From contig CM043949.1 of assembly GCA_014529385.2 (NCBI GenBank), positions 106,366,554-106,430,553 on the forward strand: a stretch of 64,000 nt of DNA, read 5' to 3'. This document shows positions 43,815 through 55,729 of the stretch, piece after piece; position 1 is the stretch's first letter, and each line of letters starts with the position of its first letter. The notes under the pieces are model-generated. The model did no database searches, was not told where the DNA came from, and was given only the letters and a program-made list of their open reading frames with translations. The DNA comes from Adiantum capillus-veneris. Lineage: Eukaryota; Streptophyta; Polypodiopsida; Polypodiales; Pteridaceae. A program made the translations under genes and the position numbers.

Positions 43815-43866
43815 AGAAGCCAATGAAAATAATTGGCCATCCGCACATTATGAGGTGTTATTCCAG
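43328..43866. repeat. 254-bp tandem duplication with swapped microsatellite
   Basis: Unit 1 is 43328-43581 and unit 2 is 43582-43866. They are almost identical outside the microsatellites (same GGTACTCCCCATCTCTCCC start and GAGGTGTTATTCCA end). Where unit 1 has (GA)n at about 43392-43418, unit 2 has (AC)n at 43645-43684. The second (GA)n is also longer in unit 2 (about 43768-43813 against 43495-43529). Confidence 0.93.
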
Positions 43867-44695
43867 AAGTTTAAACAAGCTTTGACCACAGCACCAATAT
43901 TGAAGACTCCAGACTCGAACAAAGTTTTCCATGTGCATGTGGATGCTTCAAGTTTTGCTATTGGTTATATTAGCTCAGCCAGGAGAGGGGACTATGGATT
44001 TTTTGATATCATATGCTAGCAACAGATAGCTAAACCTAGTAGAAAAGAATTACACTAACACTAAAAGGGAAGGTCTTGGAATGGTGTATGCGATCAATAA
44101 ATTTAGACACCACTAACAAGTTTTTTTTCCATAGACCATCAAGCTTTGCTCTATTTGGTAACAAGCCATGCATTCCACGTAGAATTTTAAGGTGGTTTAT
44201 CATCCTACTTGAGTTTGATTTCACAGTGGTAGTTAAAAAGGTCACCACACACCAAAGAGTAGATCATCTGTCACGAATCACCTTAGAAGAAGCACCAAAA
44301 GGGGTAGATGATGATTTATCAGATGATTATCTATTCTTTGTGGAAATGATTCCTAGATGGTTGGAAGATCTTGTATCCCTAATGACCATAGTGCAAGTAG
44401 ATTCCCAAATACCACTTCCTATCACACCAGAATTGATAGAGCAATCTGCCCTATATCAATTGCCGGTTCGAAAATTGTATCAAAAAGACAAGGATGAAAT
44501 TTTTCTTTTATGCATTAACCCAGAGGAACAAGAAACCTACTTTAGTCAAGATCATACTACGATGGTAGGAGTCCATTTTTCAAAAGATTAAACCATACGA
44601 TGATTGACTTGGCTAGGGGTTTAATTTATTGGCCTACCCATGAAGAAAGGTGTTCATAATTACGTGAATAATTGCTCTCAATGTAAGTAACAAGC
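43815..44695 (+). pseudogene. Ty3/Gypsy RNase H and downstream pol fragment
   Basis: Plus-strand frames carry the reverse transcriptase connection LFQKFKQALTTAPIL, then RNase H with FHVHVDASSFAIG (first acidic D), a diverged YTTTE-like segment, DHQALL-like residues, and WFIILLEFDFTVVVKKVTTHQRVDHLSR (the H-x3-DxLSR end of Gypsy RNase H). A 171-residue open frame (44076-44591) continues through the linker. GLIYWPTHEER near 44620 matches the start of the H2C2 integrase zinc region, after which similarity is lost. Several stops and frameshifts precede 44076. No LTR was found next to it. Confidence 0.8.
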
Positions 44696-44712
44696 CGCCA
44701 TATCCCATACCA

Positions 44713-44843
44713 CATTATTCAAATCTCAAAGGCACTGCAATTGAGTATATACTTGGTGGAATATCTGACAAACAGAACATTATTCAAATCTCAAAGGCAC
44801 CGCAATTGAGTATATACTTGGTGGAATATCTGACAAATAGAAC
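44713..44843. repeat. 65-bp tandem duplication
   Basis: Units at 44713-44777 and 44778-about 44842 differ by about two bases. They lie between the plus-strand Gypsy pol fragment and the minus-strand Gypsy gag fragment. Confidence 0.9.
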
Positions 44844-44879
44844 ATTCCACGAAGACATGTGTAAACGATGACGAAGAGC

Positions 44880-47775
44880 AATAGAGACTAAAGAAGCCTT
44901 CTGCTAGGGAAGTTTATTCTTGTTCCTTCCTAGCTTTCATGCGTGCTTTCCTAGACTTCCAAGCATTGCGATGAATTCTCCATTCAAGACTAGGTGCATC
45001 TGCTTTAAGTTCCTCAACTATTGGCTCTTCCATTTCTTTTTGAGTTTGCGCTCTTGTGGAAACCTATATAGGTATCACAGTTCCATTTTGTGAACCACTA
45101 CTAGGTGGGATTTCCTCTAGCATGTTCAATGTTGTTTTCACCATTTTATTTGGGTTTTCTGGGCAATCACTAATCAAATGAGTGATACCACAATATGGAC
45201 AATATACATTCACTATAATGATCTATGTATAAAGAAAGTATTTCATAAGGTTGTCACCACCACACTTGTAGCACGGTCCTAATGTTTGTTGAGGCGTTCT
45301 TGGAGCTACTCTCTATTGAGAGGTGGGCCTTTGCCCTACTAAGCCACCATTGGCTATGAACAATAATGTTCTCTCTCTAAGTTGTATCTGCCTTCTTCTA
45401 CAGCATGAGCTACCGTTGGTGGTCCAACATTCACAATCATGCTCCAAGGTTCTGGCGCTTTCGGCTCTTTGGGTGGATAGTATCTTGAACTCGCCAATGT
45501 ATCCACTTGGCTCTTCATAATGTGCGAGCACATGCACTAGGGCTTGTTACTCCGATTCTTCTACAGTGGGTGCATACCTAATGCCTACTAGTATTTCTCC
45601 TGGGAGAGGTGGCTGTTGCCCCAAAATTGACTGTGGACATTCAATCCCTACTGGTCCTGGAAAATTCCCTGCTGTGTACCTAGGCACTAGTGATACTTGA
45701 GGAGGTGCTACTTGACTAGTGGGGCATATTGTTGCTCTCTCACATATGCCTTGTTGTAGTAACACTCTTCCGTCACATGATTACTCCATTTTCACTCAAT
45801 GGCACACCACTTGGGTTGCTTAGCCTGTGGCCACTGGCTTAGCAAATGGGCTTATCCTTTTGAGCACTTCTTCAATGAGATGGACTTACAACTATCTCGC
45901 TCTTTTGTGTTGATTTTGTGGACTTAGATCCACTATGCTGTGATGAAGAATAATCTTCTAAGTCTTTAATCAACACAAAAGAGGCTTCTTTGGTCAACTC
46001 ATTTAGAGTTGTGCTCTTCTTCATAAGAAGATCCTTCTGAAGGTTTGCATTCCTTAGTCCTTGGATAAATATCAACATGAGTCTGGAATATGTTGGTAAC
46101 TCTTCCACATGGCAGAATTTGACAGTGTTTCAACCTTAAAGCTGCTTTTCGTACTGATTCTTTTTCTCTTTTCTCTGAACTTATGGATTTGTGAGACTGT
46201 GATGTGATCCATCCCTCTTTGAGAGACTTCCTCAATATACTCGTCAAATACCTCCTCCACTGACTCAAAACCTCTACGTTCAACTGAATCAAATCAGGTG
46301 GCGGCATCCTTCTCCAGAGTTAACCCAAATCCTATGAACTACGTGGAAAAGTCTAGGAATTCCTCAGCTCTGATGACGCGCACAAATACTGTCGTATGAT
46401 CCCTTGGGTCCTTGTTTCCAGAATGTTTCTTGTTAACCCATTTTTGGACTTGAGATGGTCTGATCCTGCGGTGATCCATCAATTTGAGCATATGATCCCC
46501 CAATTCCTCCTCTATGAGCTCTTTCTGGCCTAGGATATGGTACATGTTCCTTGCCTAAGAGTGCTCCTAATCCATTATTCGTGATTGGTCTAGCAAGCGG
46601 TCGTTCTTCTTCTCAGACCCTTTCTTCTCATCTCGTTCTTGATGTGGTGCGGTCCGATTTGTCATTTTTGACCTACTCTTATCTTGGTATTGGTGATGGA
46701 GTGGTGGTTTTGGTGGTGCTTCCATCCCTAACATGGTCTGATATCTACCTCCTTTTGTGTTCAAGTCTGGTGTTGCAAACTGCTAGAGCCATGCTTGAAA
46801 TGATAGCGTTGATGTTTGTGAGTTCTGAGGGTTGCCGGGCAATGGCTGTTTATTTGATTGGGTGATGTGGTGTCATAATCATCTAAGAAGGGATTTGTAA
46901 ATTTGCTAGGGATTTCTATGAGATTTTTCTTCATTTTTAGAAGCCCGTGCCAATAGTTCTGGAATTATTACTCTCCCTACATCTTTTGGATGAATTATCT
47001 TGTATTCTCGCCTGTACTTTTTGACAAAAATGGTATGGATCCTAGTTACAAAATCATACAAAAATAAGTACAGGACTTTGTCTTTACTCAATTCATTTAC
47101 ATGGGGTTCCATGCACCGGTAGTAAGAGGTGACTCGCCCCTCCCCGTGCTTTTAAATCCCAATATCCTCATGAATTGTAGCTACTCTCACTACTCTTTTG
47201 TCATGAATGTAGAATGCTCTAGGAAGAATGAGTTTAGGAAGCAATTCTTGGGTCTCCACAAACATATTTCATTTTTCTACATTGTATCCATACCAATTGT
47301 AATTTTCAGGGTCTTTGACAATGAGGTAGTGGTTTCCCTCCTCATCATGAAACCTATCACCATCGTTGTTTACCATGATTATTGCCAATCCTCTCACCGG
47401 CCATTCTTCAATACAGAATCGTTGACATCCTCAAACAACATCATACACTAGGGCTCCGTGGGCGTTTCTTCCCTTTAGTAAGATTGCCATGGATTTTGGT
47501 ATGTTTAAGGGTTTTTGGGACGTGCTACCCCCCATAGTCCCTTGCTTTTGGAAACCTCCAAGTTGTTGGTTATCCATCCACTGATATGATTTGTCAAAAG
47601 AGGTGTCAGTATCATTGCCCTCTTCTATGATTGGTGCTAGTGGATATATCCTTGCTTGGTTTACACTCTCTTCTGTCGACACTAAGCTAACTTGATCTCC
47701 CCCCACCCTTCGGTCTCTATAAAGACACCTACTAGATCTCAAATTCATGAAATCTTTCACACGAACAACTGTCAA
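44880..47775 (-). pseudogene. Ty3/Gypsy gag remnant
   Basis: Several minus-strand frames form a gag-like series from right to left. 47775-47431 and 47112-46906 are N-terminal leader-like charged segments. 46545-46339 has PSQVQKWVNKKHSGNKDPRDH...VIRAEEFLDF, and 46108-45872 has LIFIQGLRNANLQKDLLMKKSTTLNELTKEASFVL, both matching the retrotransposon gag capsid pattern. At about 45275-45155 there are two zinc-knuckle-like groups (CYKCGGDN and CPYCGITHLISDC). The segment near 44990-44930 ends in basic residues (WRIHRNAWKSRKARMKARK). Stops and frameshifts occur throughout. It lies head-to-tail inverted relative to the plus-strand pol fragment at 43815, so the two are not one continuous element. Confidence 0.6.
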
Positions 47776-48342
47776 CCCAAACCTCTTATCTTAGAAGTAT
47801 GATTGCGGATACTCCTTCCTCTTACTTGGCTTTCAGCTTTCTCAACTTGTAAAGTAATTTGCACTCCAAAATGATCACCAACTTGCGAGATCCTTGGTTC
47901 TAGCTATTTGCACAAAACTTTTAGCTCTGCAATTCTTGGTCAAAATAGTGATTCTCACTTAAGTACCCTACCATGTTGATCGGTATAAGTAGAGGGTTAA
48001 TCCCAACCAAACAATTGTATATAAGAACTTGATTACCTATGAGCGCTCTATACACTGATCTAAGGAGACAGACAGGATCCTAGGGTCACAAGGAAGGTTC
48101 TTGGTTAGTCAAAATCACTACTTGAGCCCTAAAATGAGCTTCCAAACTTCATACATGTATGATGTCTAAGTGCTCAAAATTAGTCCAAACCGGGGTCCAA
48201 ACTTGAAATTTAGACTCTCTTTGATGTGTTCTATTGACCCCAAGTTTTGCTTTATGATTCAGACACTTGTAGGCATGTCAATCTCCCCTAATTCTATCTT
48301 AGGTATTCTGAGTCAAGGATGATCCAAATTGGATGAAACTTG

Positions 48343-48568
48343 TGTTGGAATTAGGGTTGCAGAGAAACGCACACAACTTGGAGAAGATGAAGGAAGCTCA
48401 AGAAACACAATAGAGAGTGTTTTACTTAGTGTGCAATGGAAATATAGATAGCCCTAGAGAGATGGGCGTATATACAGTGCATGGGGGAAAAACCTCCTAA
48501 AGAGGGAAAAAATGCCCCGACGGTCCTAGTGTGTTCACACACATCACTACCACATGTATATGGTAACA
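48343..48568 (-). repeat. Copia-B2 3' LTR
   Basis: 226 bp, TGTTGGAATTAGGG start and GGTAACA end. Preceded by ACTTG. Confidence 0.95.
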
Positions 48569-48645
48569 AATTCCCTGCTGGAGTGATGTGGTGAACGAGA
48601 GATGGCACATGAGTAAAGCCTAAGTGCCATGCCCTGAGGACATGA

Positions 48646-51600
48646 TCAGTCCACAAAGGGGAGTAAGCCCAAAGCTTTGCAGTAAGCTTCGAGCTTCTCA
48701 CGAGACAATGCCTTTGTGAAAAGATCTGCAAGGTTGTCCTGTATTAGCACATAAGCCAAGTTGATCTCTCCTACTGAGAGCCTCTCCCTGACATAGTGGT
48801 AATGCACCTCAATGTGCTTTGTGCGAGCATGAAAAACTGGGTTGCTTGCAGGTGCCAATGCACTCTGACTGTTAGTGTAGATAGTGTTGGCAGTGTCTTG
48901 TCCAACACCCAAATCAGCCATAACGCGTCTGAGCCATACACACTCAACTGTAGCTATGAAGATTGCCCCGTACTCAGCCTCACAACTCGAAGTGGCCAGA
49001 GTAGGTCGCTTCTTGCTCAACAATGATATACATGAACTGCCTAGCATGAAACAAAAACTACTTGTGGACACTCGCGTGTCAAAACAACCAGCCCAACTTG
49101 AGCCCAAAAAAGCATGTAAGTCTGGCGACAATGATCCCCGCTTGGGATAAAACAAGCCAAGATGTAAAGTGCCACTAAGGTAGTGGAAAATCCTCTTGAT
49201 AGCCTGCCAATGCTTAGACCCTGGACTATGCATAAAATTGCTGACATGTGAGACTGCAAACTGAATATCAGGCCTCGTGTTGCATACATGAATGAGGCAT
49301 CCAACAACAGTTTGGTAAAGAGTGACACCTGCAGGATCACCAGTATCATGAAGACTCAATTTCATACCTGTTTCCATGGGAGTGGCAATCCGTTTGCAAT
49401 CCTCAAGTCTAAACTTACATAGCAATGTCTCTATGTAACTTTTCTAACACAAGGCAATACCACCATCACACTGCTTAAATTGTATACCCAAGTAATGATG
49501 CAACAATCCCAAATCTTTCATCTTGAAAGTAGCATTCAAATCAGCCTTGAATTCATCAGCAATATGTCTCTCATTTGGTCCAGTGATCAGCAAATCATCC
49601 ACATAAAGAACCACAATGAGAAGTACATCACCCTCACGCTTTACATACAATGTGCTTTCTATTGGATTGTTATGAAAGCCTTGTTTGAACGTGTCAACTT
49701 TCTCATATCAAGCACGAGGAGATTGCTTCAACCCATACAAATCCTTCTTACATCTGCACATTTTGTCCTCTTGTCCTTTCTTGACAAAATCGCGAGGCTA
49801 CGTTACATAAACTTCCTCAAATATGTCACCATTCAAGAAAGCAGTAACAATGTCTGATTGGTGTACATCCCAACCAAAATGAGCTGCCAATACACATAGA
49901 AAATGCACAGTAGTCATACGATAGGTGGGAGCAAAAGTCTCTTCATAATCTATGCCTTTTTGCTGTGCATAACCCTTTGCAACAAGTCGAGCCTTATGGC
50001 AATGGATCTCACCATCCGGCTTGCGTTTCAACTTATAAACCCACTTTGTACCAATGGACTTTTTGCCAGGAGGCAAATCACATAAAGTTCATGTGTCATT
50101 TTCTATAAGTGCACCATATTCTGATTGCATGGCAGCCATCCAATTTTTTGAATTATGTGCTTCATCAAAAGACAGAGGTTCCTCAACATCATGTAAGCTA
50201 GACACAGCCAAAGCATAACAATCTGATGCATAAGATGCATGGCGAGAGCTTGAAGGAGTATGACTAGAGAAAGGTGCTTCCAATTTATTGTCATGCAATG
50301 TATGCACTAGCCATTTTGGCATACCTCTTGCCTGCTCATTTTCAGCTCTTTCCTCATCAAGTACATCCTGTACATCTGCATCAGTAATAGGCTGATCAGT
50401 AACATTTTCAAAAACCCCCATAGGCCGTATATTTTTCTCATTGGAATTTACATTCAAACTTCCACCACTGAAAAGAGGCAACAAAGTGTCATAAATGTCC
50501 TGTGAGCTTACATTATTGTCTCTAGTACATGACAGCAAGGGCTGAACAAAATCTTCAACAAACACTACATCCCGTGAAACCGGAATACGTTTTGTGTGCG
50601 GATGATACAACCTGTAACCTTTGCTTTCAGCACTATAACCAACAAAAATACATTTGACAGCCTTATCATTCAATTTTCTTCACTGTATTTGTGGCGCCAA
50701 AGCATATGCTAAACAGCCAAAAACATGCATGTGCCCAATAGAAGGCTTTCTATCATGCCATGCTTCATATGGAGTAATAGACTGTAAAGCTTTTGTAGGA
50801 CACCTGTTTAGTACATAAGTGGCACACATGATGGCCTCAAGCCAAAAGGAATGTGGCAAAGCTTTCCTTTTGACCATACACTGTGCCATTTTCGTAAGTG
50901 ACATGTTTTTCCTCTCAGCAACACCATTTTTCTGAGGTGTATAAGGCACTGTACATTGGTGTTTTATCCCACGACTAGCCAGAAATACATAAAATTCATG
51001 AGACATATACTCCCCCCCTCGATCGGAATGGAGGGTGCCCATAATACGTTTTGAGACATTTTCAGCCATAGCTAGAAATTGTTTGAAGCACATAAAAACT
51101 TTGGACTTCGCTATACCCATGCATGCTTGGAGTAATCATTAATGAAAGTCATGAAGTACAGGTAATTGCCCAAGGACGGAGTTTGCATGGGCCCACAAAC
51201 ATCACTATGCACAAGCTGCAACCTGCATGTGGCCCTAATTGAACCATCCTTTGGAAACTTAGAACTAATTGAACCATCCTTTGGAAACTTAGAACGATGC
51301 ATTTTACCCAAAATACAGCCTTCACAAACATGTTTGACAGGTGCTTCAAGAGGCGGCAAAGAAGCAATCATATCAGATTTTTACAAACACAACAAACTGG
51401 CAAAATGCAAATGATCAAAATGTGCATACCAGAGTTTTGCATCTGAAATAGCCCTTGAATCTGCAACTGCATTTGCAAAATTTTGTCCTCACTTATCATA
51501 CAAAGTGAGCTTATACAGCCCACGACACAAAAGGCCAGATGCAACAGTTTTATCACCAAAGCTGAGATCATGAACTGTACATCTATCATCCACAAATTTG

Positions 51601-52644
51601 TCTACAAGTCCAAGTCGAGCAAGTGCAGATACAGATAAAAGATTCTTCTTGATCCCAGGTAATAAAGTGCATCATCAAGTGTAAAAGAACTACCATTTGC
51701 AATAGTAAGCACAATCTTTCCAACTCCCTGAACCGGATAAGAGGCATTGTTGGCACAAGTGACTGAATTCCCATGAGGGACAGACTCAAGAGAGGTGAAC
51801 AATTCACGATGTGAGGTAATGTGCTTTGTAGCACCACTGTCGAAATACCACACATGTGAATCTGCAACAACTGACATCCATGCATCATGGACAGAAGGAT
51901 TGTAAGTGCACTCTGCACTAAAAGCCCATTCTGCATCCACATCATCATCATAGTCTCCTTTCACAGAAGACTCAACAATGGCTACATTTGTAGGAAAACC
52001 AGCATTTGCAGTGGAACCACCCTCTTTCTTCTTAGCCTCTTTGGCCTTCAACTTAGGACACTGCCTGATCAAGTGATCATTAGCTTTACAATAATGGCAA
52101 TGCATCTTCTTTTTTACCTTATCACCAAAATTTTCCAGACGAATTGCTGCCAGTAGAAGCATTAGGAACAGAATTTTTTCCACCCACAGCAGAACCATAA
52201 GAAGTGACTACATTTTTGTTACCACCCTTTCTTTGAGAAGCAATAAAAGCCTGTTCAACTGCAACTATCTAGTCTTTTTTTTTCAGGAAAGTGACTCTTG
52301 CAACAACAATGTGCATAATAAATCAAACTTGAAAACTTCAAGATTTCCTTAGGTCATAAGTCTCCAAGTACTAGCAAAAGTCTGGTAAGAATCTGTTAAG
52401 GCATCAAGAACAGTCTGCACAAGGGAACTATCTGAAATGACTTCACTTGCAGAAATAAGTTGCTCATTGATATCCTTGACACCAGCACGAAACCAGGACG
52501 TACATCAATGCCCTTCACAATATTCTAGACGCCCTTTGACATAAGGACATGTTGCATCATGTAAGCCCACATAGGGTAATTGTCCCCATCCAATCTCTCC
52601 TCGACAGCAAACATCTTGAACACATCTGTGTTGTTGTCAGCCAT
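48646..52644 (-). pseudogene. Copia-B2 gag-pol pseudogene
   Basis: The gag ATG at 52644 (MADNNTDVFKMF) matches Copia-B1. Gag is then cut: the reading jumps from the DVRPG segment (about 52500) to the VKDINEQL segment, so about 120 residues are missing. Further on are the zinc knuckle (CHYCKANDHLIRQCP, about 52100), protease FDSGATKHIT (about 51845), pre-integrase CEGCILGKM and integrase HSDVCGP. The LHSDRGGEY and NGVAERKN motifs follow, then the reverse transcriptase with YVDD near 49600, RNase H CEAEYGA (about 48985) and the natural stop after LLPFVD at 48646. At least eight frame breaks are evident. At 51238-51292 a 27-bp in-frame duplication repeats the SKFPKDGSI segment. Confidence 0.92.
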
Positions 52645-52989
52645 GCTAAATGCTGCACCTGATGTGAAAACTACCCAAAAGAGGAGAAACAAAGCGGGAA
52701 CAACATGTGCTATATAGCACAAACCGTAGAAGACTGTAAGGCACTTGTTATGCAAAAAATGGCACTGACAAAATTTTGCACAAAATGACAAAATAGCCTG
52801 TGCAATACTGCTGTAGTGGAAAAGGAGGCCGAAATGAGCCCAAATCAGAAATCTGAGTAGACCAAGCTCTACGAGGTATCTCAAAATTTTGGTCAACCTG
52901 AGAACGCTCACCAAAGCTCACTGAAATCGAAGAAAATGAGCAGGCGTGTGCTGGAGCTATTGGCGGCTAAGCCCGAGAGGACACAACCT

Positions 52990-53001
52990 GCTCTTGTACC
53001 A
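52990..53001 (-). other. Copia-B2 degenerate primer-binding site
   Basis: On the minus strand it matches the initiator-Met site of Copia-B1 except for two adjacent substitutions; two bases inside the 5' LTR. Confidence 0.85.
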
Positions 53002-53003
53002 AT

Positions 53004-53226
53004 TGTTGGAATTAGGGCTGCAGAGAAACACACACAGCTTGGAGAAGATGAAGGAATCTCAAGACACACAATAGAGAATTTGTACTTAGTGTGCAATGGA
53101 AAGATAGATAGCCCTAGAGTGATGGGCGTATATACAATCACGGGGAAAAAACCTCCTAAAGAGGGAAAAATGCCCCGACGGTCCTAGTGTGTTCACACAC
53201 ACCACTACCACATGTATATGGTAACA
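53004..53226 (-). repeat. Copia-B2 5' LTR
   Basis: 223 bp, partner of 48343-48568, followed by ACTTG at 53227-53231. Confidence 0.95.
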
Positions 53227-53883
53227 ACTTGGTCTCTAAGCTTATTTTGTGGTGCTAAACACCTTGGTTTGCTATGATGTCAGTTGTGGTCTCTAAAAAT
53301 GCCCTTCAAACATCATATACGTATGATGTCTAGCTGGTCAAATTGAAGTGAAACTCACTCCTGAGGTCTCCCACCTCACAAGAAATTTAAAGAAGCTTTC
53401 AAAACGCAATTTCAACACTTTTTGAGCTAGATATGATCAATTCAAGCATTCACTTTGCCTAGATCTGTCTCTTGGCCTTTACAAGCCCAAAAATGCTTCA
53501 ATTTCAATGGAATTTTGTATAGTTACATCTAGATCCCAAGGGTGCACACAAATGTGTCCTTTGGATCCAAATCTGGCCTCTAGGATGATGTCTATTTGAT
53601 CATATTGAAATTCTGTTTCTACCCCAGGTGCCCTTTGATGTATACACATTGCACCTGTGAGCACAACAAATTTTGGAAGTCAAACTTGCACAAATTCACA
53701 CCTTTCTGACAAGGAATTTCAAGAAAAGAGTAAAAATCATCTCAATATTACAGTGTAGAATACTTTCCTCCCACTACATGGCCTCTTTCCAGTATTGCTA
53801 TGTTTCATCTTCTACCTACTTCTTAAGTAAGGCTTCTTCGTTTGAAGTCAAGCTTTTTGTTGGTGCAGAGGGGCCGACTCCTC

Positions 53884-55729
53884 TTAAGGGATCACAAGCT
53901 CAAGGATATTTTCTTCTGTAGTGATTGTTTCTTCAAAACTCATAAATTGTAGGGCAGTATCTCCCATTGGCAATATAGGTTGATCTTCCCCTAATCTGGA
54001 GGCTTGAGATTTAGCAGCATCTTGAGCGTTGCTAAGATCCTCTTGAAGGTGTGAAATATCCTTTTTGTAGCCTTCTTTTTGCATGAATCCAATTGAGAGT
54101 TCTCTGTGCTTCAATTGGTCTAGTTTTACCTCCAGCTCAAGCTCTTTGATCCGTTGCTCGAGAGATTTGTAAGCCTCATCCGTGCTGAGTCTAAGCTAAT
54201 TGAGTAACTGATGTTGTTCTTGGAAATGGGACTCTGGTTGTGCTAGCTAAGCATTTGCATATCAAATGAGACTTACAACCATTGAGAAAATTGAGGTGGC
54301 GTTGCAATGGTTACCTCCTTCAGCAGGTGCTCTTGTTGCTGATTTCTTGTCCTTGAAGTTTCCAATCCTGCTTGATGTTGATGTGATGCTACATTTTAAT
54401 TTCTATTGGGATCTCTCCACTTGGCCTTTCAGGTAGTTGTTGTTCAAACATCTCTCAAATATCTATTTGTTCTTCAAAACTTTCCACATTGTGAGCATCA
54501 ATATCTTGTCGAGGCTACTTGGTTGGGGAGTAGTGTACAGAACTTCCTCTTTTTTCTCTAGCTCTTGTTCGAGCTTGTCTTCTCTTGGCGGTGTCATTTT
54601 AGCTTCCTATGTCTTGGCTTGCTCTCTCTTATTTTCTTCTTCATCGTAAAGGGATTTCAAGCTTTCCAAGCTGTTGAAGTTGTGTTGGTATAGTGGGTTC
54701 TTGGTGCGGATCTTGAATCTTTGAAGACTAGGTTGCCACTGTCCTTCAAAATCACAATTTAGCCCTCTTTCAAGCTTGAATGCGGCCGTTTCTCTTTCTA
54801 TTCTTGCCTCTCTTTGGGTTGTCTCTTTGACTTGGGTGGTGGGGCATGGTCGTTTCCTAGGAAGCACCTCATCCACTTTAGCCTTTTCTAACTCTCTTGC
54901 TTTTCTTTCTAGGGGTGTTTCTTCCTTGTCATCTTGATCCTTGTCGCTTTCAGGTGCCACCAATGGGATGATCACTTCTAATTTTGTCTCCGCTTCAGAG
55001 ACTTGGAAAGTCTTCTTATTAGCCTTGTGTTCATTGGAGGTGCTTTGGTCTCTACCTCTTCTTCTCCATTCAATTTCCTGCTAGCCATAAATTTTCTCAG
55101 GGGCTAGCAATAGGTGTTCTGCTTGGCTGATATCATGATATGCTTCATAGTGAGAACTTTTGGGACCTCCAAGAAAGATATGTGCTTTGGTTTCTTTACA
55201 TTTGTTAGGGTAGTATGGATATATTGGGCATGGGTGACCTCTCTAGCCCCTTCTTTCTTTGATGCTTGTGTGAAGGTAGATGCCACTACATGATTAGGGC
55301 ATGTGTAATGAGATGGCCTCTTCTAGACAAAATGGAAATGCTAACTGAATATAGTCTATAAGTCCTATATTCTCCCACAGTGGTCTAACAACATCTTCCC
55401 TTGCTAGGTCTTGAGCTTCTTTGGGCAACATCTACACTTCTACTCTTAATCCTTGTGCACTTTTGAATACACCCTGTGACATGCTAACATTCTAGCTGTT
55501 CTTTGGCCAACCAGGTAAAATTTGCTTCCTTGAGAGATTCTTGTTCTTACTGGTAAGGGGGAAGCTTTGCCAGCTTAGCCTTCATGGTTTTCTTCTTCGG
55601 AGCTCCTGAGGTAGATGAGAGAGATTCTGATAAAAAAGCATCAGAATATGTTGTCAGACTTGTTTCTCTTACTAACAAGTAGAAAGGCTTATACAGCAAC
55701 TGAGGTGCAAAAAACACAAATTTTGGCAA
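53884..55729 (-). pseudogene. Possible upstream part of the Gypsy gag region
   Basis: Minus-strand frames at 55729-55547, 55286-55104, 54975-54607 and 54114-53884 are rich in Lys, Glu and Gln with coiled-coil-like stretches (for example PLERKARELEKAKVDEVL and LKSLYDEEENKREQ). Their order and strand are consistent with an N-terminal extension of the gag remnant at 44880-47775, interrupted by Copia-B2. I recognise no catalytic motif, so this is a positional inference; it could be a separate host pseudogene. Confidence 0.35.

Larger units (their letters stand above)
48343..53226 (-). mobile_element. Copia-B2: older copy of the Copia-B family
   Basis: A 4.9-kb minus-strand element of the same family as Copia-B1. 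LTRs are at 48343-48568 and 53004-53226, with a perfect ACTTG duplication (48338-48342 and 53227-53231), different from that of Copia-B1, so it is an independent insertion and not a segmental copy. By hand count its LTRs differ by roughly fifteen substitutions plus indels, so it is clearly older than Copia-B1. The interior has many frameshifts and stops, a large gag deletion and a 27-bp duplication. It sits in degenerate Gypsy-like DNA whose pieces continue on both sides. Confidence 0.95.
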
